NCBI GenBank assembly: GCA_037179385.1
Contig: CM074195.1
Coordinates: 31,886,222-31,950,221, forward strand
Direction of reading: 5' to 3'
Source: Holothuria scabra
Taxonomy: Eukaryota; Echinodermata; Holothuroidea; Aspidochirotida; Holothuriidae
DNA: 64,000 nucleotides
Below the pieces are notes generated by a model. The model had not been told where the DNA came from, did no database searches, and saw only the letters and a program-made list of their open reading frames with translations. The position numbers were made by a program, and so were the translations under genes. This document shows positions 1-19,040 of the stretch, piece after piece (within the stretch, counting starts at the first letter, position 1; each line of letters opens with the position of its first letter).

Positions 1-805
1 ACACCAACTCATCTTAAATTACACTTCTTAAATTACTCTTCATTTTAATCAGCAAATGCTTTTACTGTCAAGAATAAAACATTTACTTATCAAAACCCTA
101 TTTTTCTCTTTGGCTGGTTCAGAGTAAAATGCATTTAGCATTTTTGTATGACCAAGATTGGCACTGTATACGTAAATTTCATCAGGTTCCCAACTCGCAA
201 AAGTTGAATACACTTACTGTACATTAACAATAGAAGGAAGGTCACAGATTTTCAGTTCTAAAACTTATCACAAGTTTAGTGACCTACTATATATGTAAGG
301 AAACCATCAGGTATCCTTCCATTTGCTAAACACCATCGCGTTGGGAAAGACATACTGCAAGTGTGCAGCAACCATGACTTTGTGGCATCATTTTCCTTGG
401 CTGCCACACCACCTTGGAAGTAAGATGAACCAGTTATTGACCTCAGTTTAAGGGAATATACAAAGAACTCAACAAATGAACTTGTAGTTCATGCTAGCTT
501 TAATGAGCTGAGACAAAAATATAACCGGTATCATGCTACCTATACCGACAGCTCTTAAGCCACAAACAGGGCTGTGGCTGCGGCATCAAGTTGTGATGCA
601 TCCTGAAGATGGCATTTGATCTGATTGAGAAATGGAATGGCGACTGGTTCATTGTGTTCACAGACTCACTTTGAAGCCTTTTGTTTGGGAATCTGGAGTC
701 CGGCCAAGAGTTACCAACCAACCCCCTTCCCCTGAGAGAAAGGATCCTGTATGGCCATGCCAACAGTAAAGCTAAATAATTAATCAAAATGAAAACATAC
801 TGTAC
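1..805 (-). other. Partial intron 2 of the SLC35E2-like gene
   Basis: The region lies downstream (in gene direction) of the exon 2 donor at 805. I looked on the minus strand for the next conserved SLC35E2 block (the LVSLKNVAVSF-type helix) and found nothing. The 83-residue open frame in 536-787 has no membrane helix of that kind and looks like chance. Confidence 0.6.
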
Positions 806-10079
<9,274 letters not shown>

Positions 10080-10080
<1 letters not shown>

Positions 10081-10340
10081 TCTAAACTTGTTTGTTTGGT
10101 CAATGCTACAATGCTACTTTCACCGCTCTTCCGTCCCTTAAACTCATTCCCATCACTGTCACAATCGTGTTCGCAGCCATGTTGTTGCTAAGGATGTTGG
10201 GTTACTTCCCCAACTAACCGGCTCAAGGGGTCGCTCACTTAGGCCTGGCGCGAGTAAGCGCGAATGCTGACATCACAGGCTAATCGAACGGAGTTGCTCC
10301 AGACCCGAGTTGACTCTGGTGAGTTATCGAACACGCTTGC
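10080..10340 (-). promoter_or_regulatory. Candidate promoter / 5' exon of the SLC35E2-like gene
   Basis: CpG dinucleotides are much denser here than in flanking AT-rich DNA. On the minus strand it contains ACAACATGGCTGCGAAC, which resembles a YY1 site overlapping an ATG, and CTTAGCAAC, an RFX half-site-like motif. That ATG opens a frame of only 24 codons (MAANTIVTVMG...), so it could be a uORF or a short 5' exon. Placement upstream of the SLC35E2-like ATG is the main argument; no TATA box was seen. Confidence 0.35.
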
Positions 10341-11390
10341 TGTAAATGGGGAGAGGGGGTACAGGGGAGTCACCTGAGGCATCTAATCGTCTCCCCACCA
10401 TGGGTTAGAGCTAAGCATACAAGGAAATTTTGGCCATGCAAGATGTCTTCCAAGATACTGTAGCTTGAAATGGCGCCTTCATGGTGTACTTACTCAATAT
10501 AATAAATACGACAAATTAATACTACTGTAAAAACACAAATATTTCTTTAGATTGTGTTCTCTTGTACTGTTGTAATTCTTGTTATGTACAGTTAAGTTAG
10601 GACTGGTGGAGTTTTAAGGCCCTCCTTGTTTTTCAAAATCCTTTTGAAGAAAATTTTGTTCATTTTTTTCCATAGAGTATGATATACAGTACGCTTCACC
10701 CACACTGGTGAGTTGATCTAAAAATAGGGTTTCACTTACTGTATGTTTTAAAAGTATGGCCTTCCAAAAAAGTTGAGCACAGTTCTACAAAAGAAAGTTT
10801 ACCCTCTTCAGATCGTATTTAAGGAAATTTTCAGGTTGACCACTGTGCATCTAAATTGAGGTTGTCTGTAAAATGTTTGATTGTCCAAATGAAAATGAAC
10901 TAGAGCACCATCGGTGCTGATGGCTCAAACCTGTTGAATTAGTGCACAGTGATGACTTCCAGTGCCAAGAAAATCACTCCCCCATGCAATGGGTACAGGG
11001 ACTGTACTTGTCATACATGGCTATTTATTTATTGAACAGATGTACTGTACCCACAATTTAGAATGTTTTCAATTTCTCTCAGATGACAAGGAACTTAATA
11101 CTTTTTAGAATGATTACCTTTCTCTTAGGTTTAGCCTTAAAGTGAGAAGCCTCTGTTGCCTTGCTTTCTATTTTTACAGAAATAGGAAAGTCTAGTTAGC
11201 AAGGAAGAAAGCAAGTTTAATGAGATATAATAACACAATTAGTAAGCCAGAGCCTCCTCTCTGAGCACAAGAAAAAAATTTGACCCTCTTCATGCTTACC
11301 TCAAGCAAGTCTTGTTTAGAAACAGTGTAAGGTGACCCTACCCTTAATAAATCCTCCTGAAGTTTAGTATGTCTTCAAAGCCCCTGCATG
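10341..11390. other. No gene recognised
   Basis: AT-rich unique-looking sequence. A plus-strand CACCATGGG at 10397 has a good start context, but its frame is 43 codons with no recognisable content. Confidence 0.4.
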
Positions 11391-11399
11391 CACTCACAA

Positions 11400-11433
11400 C
11401 ATGGGAGTACAGTACTAGGTAATACTTCCATGT
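11400..11433. mobile_element. Miniature hairpin insertion, copy 1
   Basis: A 34-bp hairpin starting CATGGGAGTA and ending TACTTCCATGT sits between perfect direct repeats TCACAA (11394-11399 and 11434-11439). Two similar hairpins occur at 21840-21860 and 54250-54280, each between related direct repeats. Confidence 0.5.
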
Positions 11434-11524
11434 TCACAATAAAACTACTGTTCTCATCAAACAAGATCTGTAAACACTAACCTAATCAACCTCACATGAT
11501 TGACAATCTTGCACCCAGACAGTT

Positions 11525-11892
11525 TTAAAGCAGCTCATTGAGTTGGTTCACGAAACTCAACAAATTTTTCCAAACCTGTTAAGTTTTCTTCACATACCAA
11601 TGACAAATGGTCAATCTTAGACAATCCCCATACCCTACATACAAATAACTGTTTTATGATTGAGTAATTAATGACTCAAGTCGGTTTTCAAAAAATCATG
11701 ACCAGACACTTTTTCAAATTATGTACAAAACTGTTACAAGTCAGGACACTAGAAAATTCAAAATTTTAACATTTTCTGTGACTTTTGGACTTGAAACTTG
11801 GCTTGTTATGCTAACTGTAAGCATTGTTATGTGGTAGTGACCCTTTGAGACTCTCATTAAGTTATCGATATCAACTCAATGAGCCGCTTTAA
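11525..11892. mobile_element. TTAA-ended MITE (AGCAGCTCATTGAG family)
   Basis: The left end TTAAAGCAGCTCATTGAGTT appears inverted at the right end with a single mismatch (reads CAACTCAATGAGCCGCTTTAA). TTAA is at both outer ends. Length is 368 bp with no open frame of note. The superfamily is not certain; TTAA targets are typical of piggyBac. Confidence 0.65.
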
Positions 11893-13490
11893 AGGGAGTT
11901 CAGTTCATTGGGAAACACTGAATTAGTGAGATTGGTAGAAATAGAGGGGTGGAACAAAATTGGTAAGAAAGGTTTCAAAATTATTATTTATCCAAAAACA
12001 GACCAAAAATTGTAAGCAGCACATGCCAGCCACCCATCTGAACTAGTTTGAGGACAAGTCTGCGATGCATCTAGGAAAAAATAGCATTTCTAGATATTTA
12101 CACCTACTGTATGACCTCAATGACGGCCCAAATGATCTAGGAAAAACAAGTAAAGTACAAGATTCAACAAGCACTACCTGAAGAATATTATGGTCAACTT
12201 TCAAGGACATCGGACACTATTTGTGGGAGGAGATACACTTTATAAAATATTCTCAAAACAGCCACTAATGACCCCTAGATGACCTTTGACCTCAACTTTT
12301 TGAACACAACATGTAGCCCTTCGTCCAGTGACTGATGTGTCCAAGTTCATTACAATTTGTCAACAAATGTGCCCCTGAGAGCATTAAAGGCAATTGTGAA
12401 CAGACATGATAGATAGACGGATAGACAGAGTGACGGTGGCAGATCACAATAGCTCAAACAGCTCTTTGAGCTGGTTTGAGTTGAAAATGATATACAAACA
12501 GTTGTATCTGATGCTGTGAGATTGGTAGAAATAGCAGCAAAAAAAAAATGTTTTTAGATTTTTAGTCACTGTTTTCCATTCCTATCTGTTACAATGATGA
12601 ACAATCAATAGACAACAGCATTTTCTTAATACTACTTCTGAAGAGCATGCTCACAACATTCTTCATTGCAGATCTAATGTAGAAAAGCAAGTCAATTGCA
12701 ACTTACTTGAAATCTACTTGTCTATTGAACAATATTAAAAAGTGAAAGTGGTTGCCCAAAACAATTTTCACCCACCTCGGATGGTAGAGCGAGAGTGCTT
12801 CATTTCAGCCCTGCTACAGTATTGGTGGTAAGATATACTGTACACACTGAATGAAAGACTGGCATACACAAGAGTTTGATGTACCCCCAACTTATACTGT
12901 ACACATTGCCAGCAGTGTTCCCTCCAAGAAATTATCCTTTGGCTCCATATACACACTCAATATGAGAACATTCGAATCCAGTGACCATAGAAATTTCAGA
13001 GCTGCTGTACTGCACCTGCCTTCACACAGATGTCCTGAGGATTTGATTGAATTTTATACTGTAATATTACTTTATGAGGAGTAATATCCAAACAGATAAT
13101 GAACACTCCTGATGGGAGAGCTACAGTACATCTACCATTTTGGCTGGAAGCCAGTTTCCATTGAATTGATGAAAGTCACACATAGTTGATGCAGCAGGTG
13201 GGAATTGAGGCAGTACTGTATCTGCAAAGTGACTTTGTATCAATTGAAACATGGCCATATGATCTATTTTTCAACTCTCGATGGGTTTGATTTTTACAGA
13301 ACTCTATCCACCTTTGACTGTCCAATTTTTCACCCCACTGAGATAAAATGTGCCCAATTTAGTCAAGTTTCTGTACGTTAGGGAGGGGTCACAGCACCTC
13401 CTGTATTTCTGACCAGTGCGTTCATGTATTTTAACAATCTAGCCACCTTCTGAACAATGTGATGGCAAAATGTTACTTTCTTTATAGAAT
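11893..13490. other. No gene recognised; repeat fragments
   Basis: 12.2-12.48 kb contains TGACCTTTGACCTC and GATAGATAGACGGATAGACAG, phrases typical of marine-invertebrate dispersed repeats, then CAGCTCTTTGAGCTG, a short palindrome. The rest shows nothing recognisable. Confidence 0.4.
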
Positions 13491-13491
13491 A

Positions 13492-13906
13492 CAGGGCTCG
13501 ATTTTCGTGGTTGTCCAATTGTCCGGGACAACTAAAATTAAATATGGACAACTGAAAGTTGAAAGTTGGTTGTCCGATGGGCAATCATTTTTCTCTCAAA
13601 ATGAATCTCCAAGCAGCCTGCTTTTTTACATGATGGAAGAAGTATACACTTCTTCAGCTATGCTGCTGACAGAACAACTCTTTCAACTTTTTCCACCATA
13701 CAATTGCAGACTTCAAGTGTTCTTGTCTTGCAAAAATCATACCTCTTTATTCTTAATTGAGAGCAATTATAGGTAAACACAATTAGTTTTGTACTGTAAC
13801 TGTGCCCAAAATGTTGCGGACAACCAAATTTTCTTTAGGACAACTAAAAATACTGAATTGGTTGCACGAAGGACAACCCATAAATTTTTCTGAAAATCGA
13901 GGCCTG
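13492..13906. mobile_element. CGATTTTC-ended MITE, copy 1 (hAT-like)
   Basis: The left end CAGGGCTCGATTTTC pairs with the right end GAAAATCGAGGCCTG, 14 of 15 positions inverted. Inside, GGACAACTAAAAT and GGACAACC phrases are mirrored toward both ends. A related copy in the opposite orientation is at 61187-61535. An 8-bp target duplication is not clear. No credible coding. Confidence 0.6.
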
Positions 13907-14022
13907 GAATGCATACATGTGGGATACTGTACGTGTCTCTCCAATGTTCCCAAGTTTCAATGTTGCTCATTTTTGTATCATTTCAATGGTTGGCTATGTA
14001 TGATTTCAAGGTTACCTTTTCC

Positions 14023-14055
14023 CAGGGTTCAATGTTCCCAGCCCATTGAACCCTG
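14023..14055. repeat. Perfect 12-bp inverted repeat
   Basis: CAGGGTTCAATG, then a 9-base loop, then CATTGAACCCTG. A short hairpin of unknown role in otherwise unannotated sequence. Confidence 0.8.
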
Positions 14056-15751
14056 AGAACATTAGCCTCCTGCTGTACAGTAACACTTGTTCACTTTTCC
14101 ATTGTAATTCCCATAAAACTGAACATTACTGTCTGTTTACTTCATACTCTACTTAATACAACTAAATACTGCTAATCTTTCTAGCATCCAACTACAGTAC
14201 ATTTCAAAACAAGTGCCTACAGGATCTTTACTGTATTTTCCACAATAACATTTGTCTCCTGACATACAATTATAAACTGAATAGCTTAAAATGCCCACAA
14301 AAGGGCTTAAATTCAAAACAAATTCCATCAACTAAATATTGACCAATTTTATAAGTTGTACTTAGGACTATTTCAATGGTTTAGGGTAGGCGTATTTCAC
14401 TCTTGTCTCATTCACAGTAAACATCAGAGAAGGCTAAACAAGCAATTGTGGAGTGGAAAGAATAAGATGGGAGTTTGGCTAGTAAGTTTTGGCCTCCATA
14501 CCAAGGAAATTTGCAATTTTAGTGTCATTGGTATCCCAATACACCATTTACTAATTAAGTTAAAATGGTTGTCTTGAAGAATATTGAACTCTCTCCAAAC
14601 TGTGAACTGCCGCATCTGATCAAGTTATCGAGAGATATACTGGTTCAGGGCCACAGTCGAGGAAGGGGAAAAGGGGGAAGCTGTGCATTCCTTGGGCATA
14701 CATTGTACATTTGGTACTTTTAATGTGTATTTTATGAGGTTTTATAGCGTTATGTTTTTCTTATTTACAGCAGGCCTATATGCTATCGTAAAAATGCAAC
14801 TTACAATATAAGGCCTGGAAAGTGCTATTTCCAGCAATGAGAGCTGTATTTTGGCAGAAAATTTTCTAGTAAGCGTTCTGGCAACAAACAGGGTATGATG
14901 GCACTGCATTTTGATAGTATACCTACAGATTTAGTCCCTTCCTTGAAAAATTCCAGGCTAGGTGCCTGATTTAATCTACTGTAGAAGTAAACCAAAAAAT
15001 GAAAACACTAAGCAACACTCAACATCACAATCTTTACATCTACATAGTAATGAGTTACTCCAGGAACCATCAAACTGACAGAACCTATACGTGAACAGTA
15101 AAAGATAAGAGACCGTTTCAAGTTTATATCTGCACATCACCATAAGTGACCTTTCTGTTCAGGTCAACTGATAACAACACATCTTAGTGTCTCACATGCT
15201 GAACATATAGTAGGGTACTGTTTTAAATCCCCCCCATCTGCTTAAACACACTTAAAAAAGTTACCTGATAACCTTTGACCTATTGTCATACTTGAGCAAT
15301 ACTGCTCCGTGAAGAAACTTTGAACTGGTATACATATTGAAACAAAAAATGTAATAATTCTTTCAATGGGTGACTTTACTCTTAAATGGGACAAGCAGGC
15401 ACTCAAAAATGGCTTCAAAGGAAATTAAAACACAGCAAACAATAAGAAGCCAATCTGTTCATGTTTGTATTTTTATTGAACTAAACATATATGCTCAGTT
15501 CATGCCCCCTCCCACAATTTTGTCAAAAAGTAGTTAATTTATTAAAGCAAAAATGAAACAGCAATCAAAAGTTTTTACTTACATCAGAAGTTCTTTCGAC
15601 ATTTTGGCAACATATGATTCAATATTCAGCCAAAAGTTGATGTTTCCATTCCACACAGATGTTGCCCCTTACAAAAAGAACATCTGTTGATATTACACTT
15701 GAAAATTAAGTCACATCCTTTCGATGGGACTTCAACATATACCACCTTGAG
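14056..15751. other. No gene recognised
   Basis: AT-rich sequence without open frames of interest or clear repeats apart from scattered TACTGTA phrases common throughout the window. Confidence 0.4.
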
Positions 15752-16255
15752 TTAAAGGGCCAATTCTCTCACTCAAAAAGAAAATTATTACAGGTTTAAC
15801 AGAAACTCTCAATTGGCTCAGCTCTTTGATTGAAAACTAGCCCAAACAATGCAAAGCACCATAAAGGCAGCTCCATATTACACAGCCTGAACTGTACTAA
15901 GAGTGTTTTTGATTACACAATTGGAGTTTTGCAAACTCACCCTGAACCAATAAACTGAGGTTGTGTCTGAATTTTTAGCAGTGGTGGGAGGGTCATTAGT
16001 AAGTACCGGTAGGTTTGGAGAATTGTAACTGTATGGGCCAGTGGCATAGCCACAGGGTGGTTTTGGCTATTGAAACCCCTCCCCCTTCCCCATGACCCAA
16101 CCTTGCAATGCACAAAGCACCTACAACAGCAATTTTTTCTTTCTCCCCTTAAACTTTTCCCTCATGTTGTGCCCCTTCCCCCCCCCACACACACACGCAC
16201 CAATACACAATTCTAGCTACACTACTGGTATGGGCTGAGGGAATCAGACCTTTGA
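15752..16255. mobile_element. TTAA MITE (family 1) interrupted by a hAT MITE
   Basis: The left end TTAAAGGGCCAATTCTCTCA pairs with the right end GAGGGAATCAGACCTTTGAA, an imperfect inverted repeat with TTAA/TTGA. Internal phrases (CAATTGGCTCAGCTCTTTGA, AAACAATGCA) match copies at 28901-29192, 54049-54412 and 62040-62322. Removing 16039-16227 and one duplication restores a continuous match to the 62 kb copy. Confidence 0.75.
16039..16227. mobile_element. hAT-type MITE with 8-bp TSD GTATGGGC
   Basis: CAGTGGCATAGCC on the left and CTACACTACTG on the right form short inverted ends. GTATGGGC occurs immediately outside both (16031-16038 and 16228-16235). It is nested inside the TTAA MITE, whose other copies give the empty site. 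A sibling is at 52482-52674. Confidence 0.85.
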
Positions 16256-16510
16256 AGGGGAAATGCAGTCACCCAAACTACTTAGAAGTAGTGTACAGGA
16301 GTAGAACGTCCTGTTTCATGACTCTTGCAAGTCATGGGACGTAATATTTTTCCTTCTTTTTAAATGTGAAGTTTACTAGAAGTAACTGCTTACAGTAGTT
16401 CATCTTGAATATATGCCATGTTGAAGCCATAAAATATTATGAAAGTTATGAAATTTACCTGTTGCTTCAAAATAAGTTTGGGGAGACTTCTCTTGACTTT
16501 TCAGCTTTGT
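16252..16510. mobile_element. TTAA MITE (family 2), copy 1
   Basis: Begins at the junction TTGAAGGGGAAATGCAGTC, directly abutting family 1, and ends near AATAAGTTTGGGGAGACTTC. It aligns over its length with the TTAA-flanked copy at 43858-44114. The two elements share the same TTAA-like junction. Confidence 0.6.
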
Positions 16511-16548
16511 ACAAAACTACACTTTTTCTAAGAACTGTATGGACAGGT

Positions 16549-16807
16549 TTAACCCTTTACCGTTGTTTGGGTCCTTTTGGACCCATACGGAGAGTGCAGC
16601 CGTCACCCATCTTTACTGTTTCACGCGGAGCTCGAAACTGGGAGTAGATACCCGAAAATTCGGCCACGACGACGAGAGGGAAAATAGTTTAAGTTCACGG
16701 AGTCAATAACCTATGGAAGCTGATGCGGGGCATGCTATGTCCGCTTTTCCGCCCACCCCTGAGGCGCGCAAATATGCCCCGATTGGAGTACAACGGTAAA
16801 GGGTTAA
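16549..16807. mobile_element. piggyBac-like MITE with perfect 18-bp ends
   Basis: TTAACCCTTTACCGTTGT at 16549-16566 is repeated exactly inverted at 16790-16807. TTAA plus CCCTTT ends are the piggyBac signature. The 259-bp body is far more CpG- and GC-rich than its surroundings. Perfect ends suggest recent insertion. Confidence 0.85.
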
Positions 16808-17337
16808 GGAACTTTACAATATTATATCCATACAAAAAACTGACACGATGCACACACTTGTAACATCTCTGTACTGCAGTTACCTATCCAGAGTATCATG
16901 TCACAAACTAATTTCTCAACCTTCCCAGGGTAAATTTAATTCAAAAAATTAGATCTATTGTGTTCCTTCAACAACCCTCAATTTTCCTCAGGCAAATGCA
17001 AACAACTTTCAAGACCGAATCAAAAATAATTTACAAAAGGTCTAAAGTTCTCAATTACCAGCTGTTTTTGTCCCCACAAAGTCAGTCAAAGTTCCTTAAG
17101 AAAACAAAGTCAAAACTGTATGCTGAGTAAAGTGAAAGATGGGAGCCTTGCAGGCAGCTCAAGAGTACATTGTTGTGTAAAATTGACATGTACACTTGCT
17201 ATTTGCACATCCCAATTCAAAATTCATCTCTTGCATACCAGCAAGAAGAACAGACAAAACCCTCATTAAAGGGAAAATGCAGTCCCCTAAAGTCCAACCA
17301 GCATGTAACTGTAGTTATTTAGGAAGAGTTGTACAGG

Positions 17338-17425
17338 CCAGTTTCCAACCAACTTGTTCAAGTCAAACTAACCACAATCTTTTTCCCAGTTAAGCATAAG
17401 CACGATGGCAGTAGGTTCAGGTCAT
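17338..17425 (-). mobile_element. SINE 3' fragment
   Basis: CCAGTTTCCAACCAACTTG and CCCAGTTAAGCATAAGCAC on the plus strand match, inverted, the 3' half of the SINE at 39666-39858. The tRNA head is missing. Confidence 0.5.
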
Positions 17426-17540
17426 AAAGTCTATACATTACCTAACTGAGGTACAGTGTACAGGTACCCTTGAATGTCTTCATGTAAACAGTTTTCTTCC
17501 CACATACAGAACTGAGTCTTTGGTGTATATACATAGTAGG

Positions 17541-17765
17541 CCCAGTTTCTAACCAATTGTTTAAGTCGGGCCAGTTGCAGTCTTTTTTTCCAATTGCAGC
17601 TCACTGGCTTGTTTTCCCTGCTGTCTTATGCTGAGCACCAAGCGCAATGTCAAAAGTCAAAAGGTGTCACTTTAAAAGTAAAGTCTTCTGTATGACCTGG
17701 CCAGGAGTCAAACTCTAAACCCTTAGCTGCAAGTCAGATGCTCTTACTGTACCACTAGGCCATGC
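17541..17765 (-). mobile_element. tRNA-derived SINE, full length
   Basis: Read on the minus strand it starts GCATGGCCTAGTGGTACAGT, with a box A-like TGGCCTAGTGG. It continues through a tRNA-like arm with TTGCAG in the anticodon position and a box B-like GAGTTTGACTCC. A non-tRNA body follows and ends AGAAACTGGG. Length is about 225 bp. The same plan is seen at 39666-39858; head-less copies lie at 4.0, 17.3, 23.7 and 25.1 kb. It is a SINE, not a tRNA gene. Confidence 0.7.
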
Positions 17766-17921
17766 AGTCTGTTGAGTCTTTGATGTTAAGTACCCTTCAG
17801 GCAAAAGAAACCTTCTTACACTTCATTCTGACAGATATATTGTACTTCCAGGGGATAGCAGAAGGTATTTGTAGCTCTTACTGTTTACTTCAAAATAAGA
17901 TAAGGCATTCTTTCCCTTTAA

Positions 17922-18310
17922 GGGGTATCAGCAACCACACCAACTTTCAAGCTCAGTAAGAGCTACTAATGCAACCTTATTTTACACATCAATCCGGGAT
18001 CCAACACTTATTCTGTTTCAAATGGAACAAAATGTCAGGGTTTGAGATGAACATGACATATTAAAGACACAAGTTTTATTATTCTACTGTACATGTACAT
18101 ACTGTAACTTCCTAAATTTTGGGATACTTCAAACTCATGCAGAGGAGTAGCACAATTTTCCAAGATCGACTATTAAAATGAATTCCTTTTTTACGAAAAA
18201 AGCAGTCAACACAATTTTGAATTAAGTATACACCAGTATCTTACTGTACGCACAGGGAGTGTGTTCTAGACAAACCATCAAAGTTACAGTATTTTAATAC
18301 ACTCCCCTTT
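17922..18310. other. No gene recognised
   Basis: AT-rich linker between the family 2 MITE and the GT/AGGTCA repeat block; nothing identified. Confidence 0.4.
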
Positions 18311-18318
18311 TCAAGACT

Positions 18319-18434
18319 TTTTGATTCCTTGCCGAAGGCAAGCAAGGAATCTATGCGATGGTGATGTCATGTGTGTGTATGTGTGTGTGGGTGTGTATGT
18401 GTGCGTGTGTATGTATGTGTGTGTGTGACGTCTG
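18319..18434. repeat. Hairpin head and (GT)n of the AGGTCA repeat
   Basis: GATTCCTTGC and GCAAGGAATC form a perfect 10-bp hairpin at about 18321-18350, followed by an imperfect GT/GTAT microsatellite to 18428. GGCAAGGAATC recurs at 22078, so these may be the two ends of one element or of two partial copies. Confidence 0.6.
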
Positions 18435-18435
18435 C

Positions 18436-19040
18436 TTGTAAACACGATATCTCAAGAAGGGTAACCCCCAGGGATCTCAAACTTGGCATGTAGATTGTCC
18501 ATATTGAGTAGATGGTCCCTATTTTTTTGGTAGAGGTCAAATGTCATTTGGGGTCACCAGAGGTCAAAATGTAAATACCTTGGAAATTGCTTGTAAACAC
18601 GATATCTCCAGATGGAAAAATGTGAGCAATCTCATACTTACCATGCTGATTGTCCATATTGAGTAGATGGTCCCTATTGTTTTTGATGGAGGTCAAAGGT
18701 CATTTGGGGTCACCAGAGGGAAAAAGGTCAAAACCTTGTAAACACTGTATCTCAAGAAGGGTAAATGTGAGGGATCTCATACATAGCAGGTGGATTGCCC
18801 ATATTAAGTAGATGATCACTATTATTTTTGGTGGAAGTCAAAGGTCATTTGGGGTCATCAGAGATGAAAAGCTCAAAAACTTATAAACACCATATGTCAA
18901 GAAAGGTAACTGCCAGGAATCTCATATTTACTAAGTGGATTGTCCATATTGAGTAGATGACCCCTATTGTTTTTATTGGATGTCAAAGGTGATTTGGGGT
19001 CATCAGAGTTCAAAACATCTAAACCTTGCAAACACTACAT
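18436..19040. repeat. Four-unit ~145-bp tandem array with DR1-like AGGTCA pairs
   Basis: Units begin with TTGTAAACACGATATCTC-like sequence at 18436, 18591, 18736, 18881 and (partial) 19025. Each carries a direct pair of the AGGTCA half-site with one-base spacing: 18534, 18690 (perfect AGGTCAAAGGTCA), 18835 and 18980. TTTGGGGTCA follows each. No open frame runs through the array. Confidence 0.85.

Larger units (their letters stand above)
17266..17921. mobile_element. TTAA MITE (family 2), copy 3, split by SINEs
   Basis: The left end TTAAAGGGAAAATGCAGTCC and right part TTCAAAATAAGATAAGGCA...CCCTTTAA match family 2. Sequence between about 17338 and 17765 is SINE-derived and absent from the other copies. 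Confidence 0.55.

Noticed and set aside
536..787. Possible further SLC35E2 exon
   Set aside because: The translation lacks the expected helix sequence and has no conserved block; downstream exons are presumably outside the window.
10397..10530. CACCATGGG start with 43-codon frame
   Set aside because: Good start context alone; no recognisable peptide and no clear donor site to continue.
17697..17765. tRNA gene
   Set aside because: The tRNA-like part is followed by a conserved non-tRNA body shared with other copies, and its arms are imperfect; it is the head of a SINE.
18436..19040. CRISPR-like array
   Set aside because: Repeat units are 145 bp and similar throughout, with no spacer structure, in an animal genome.
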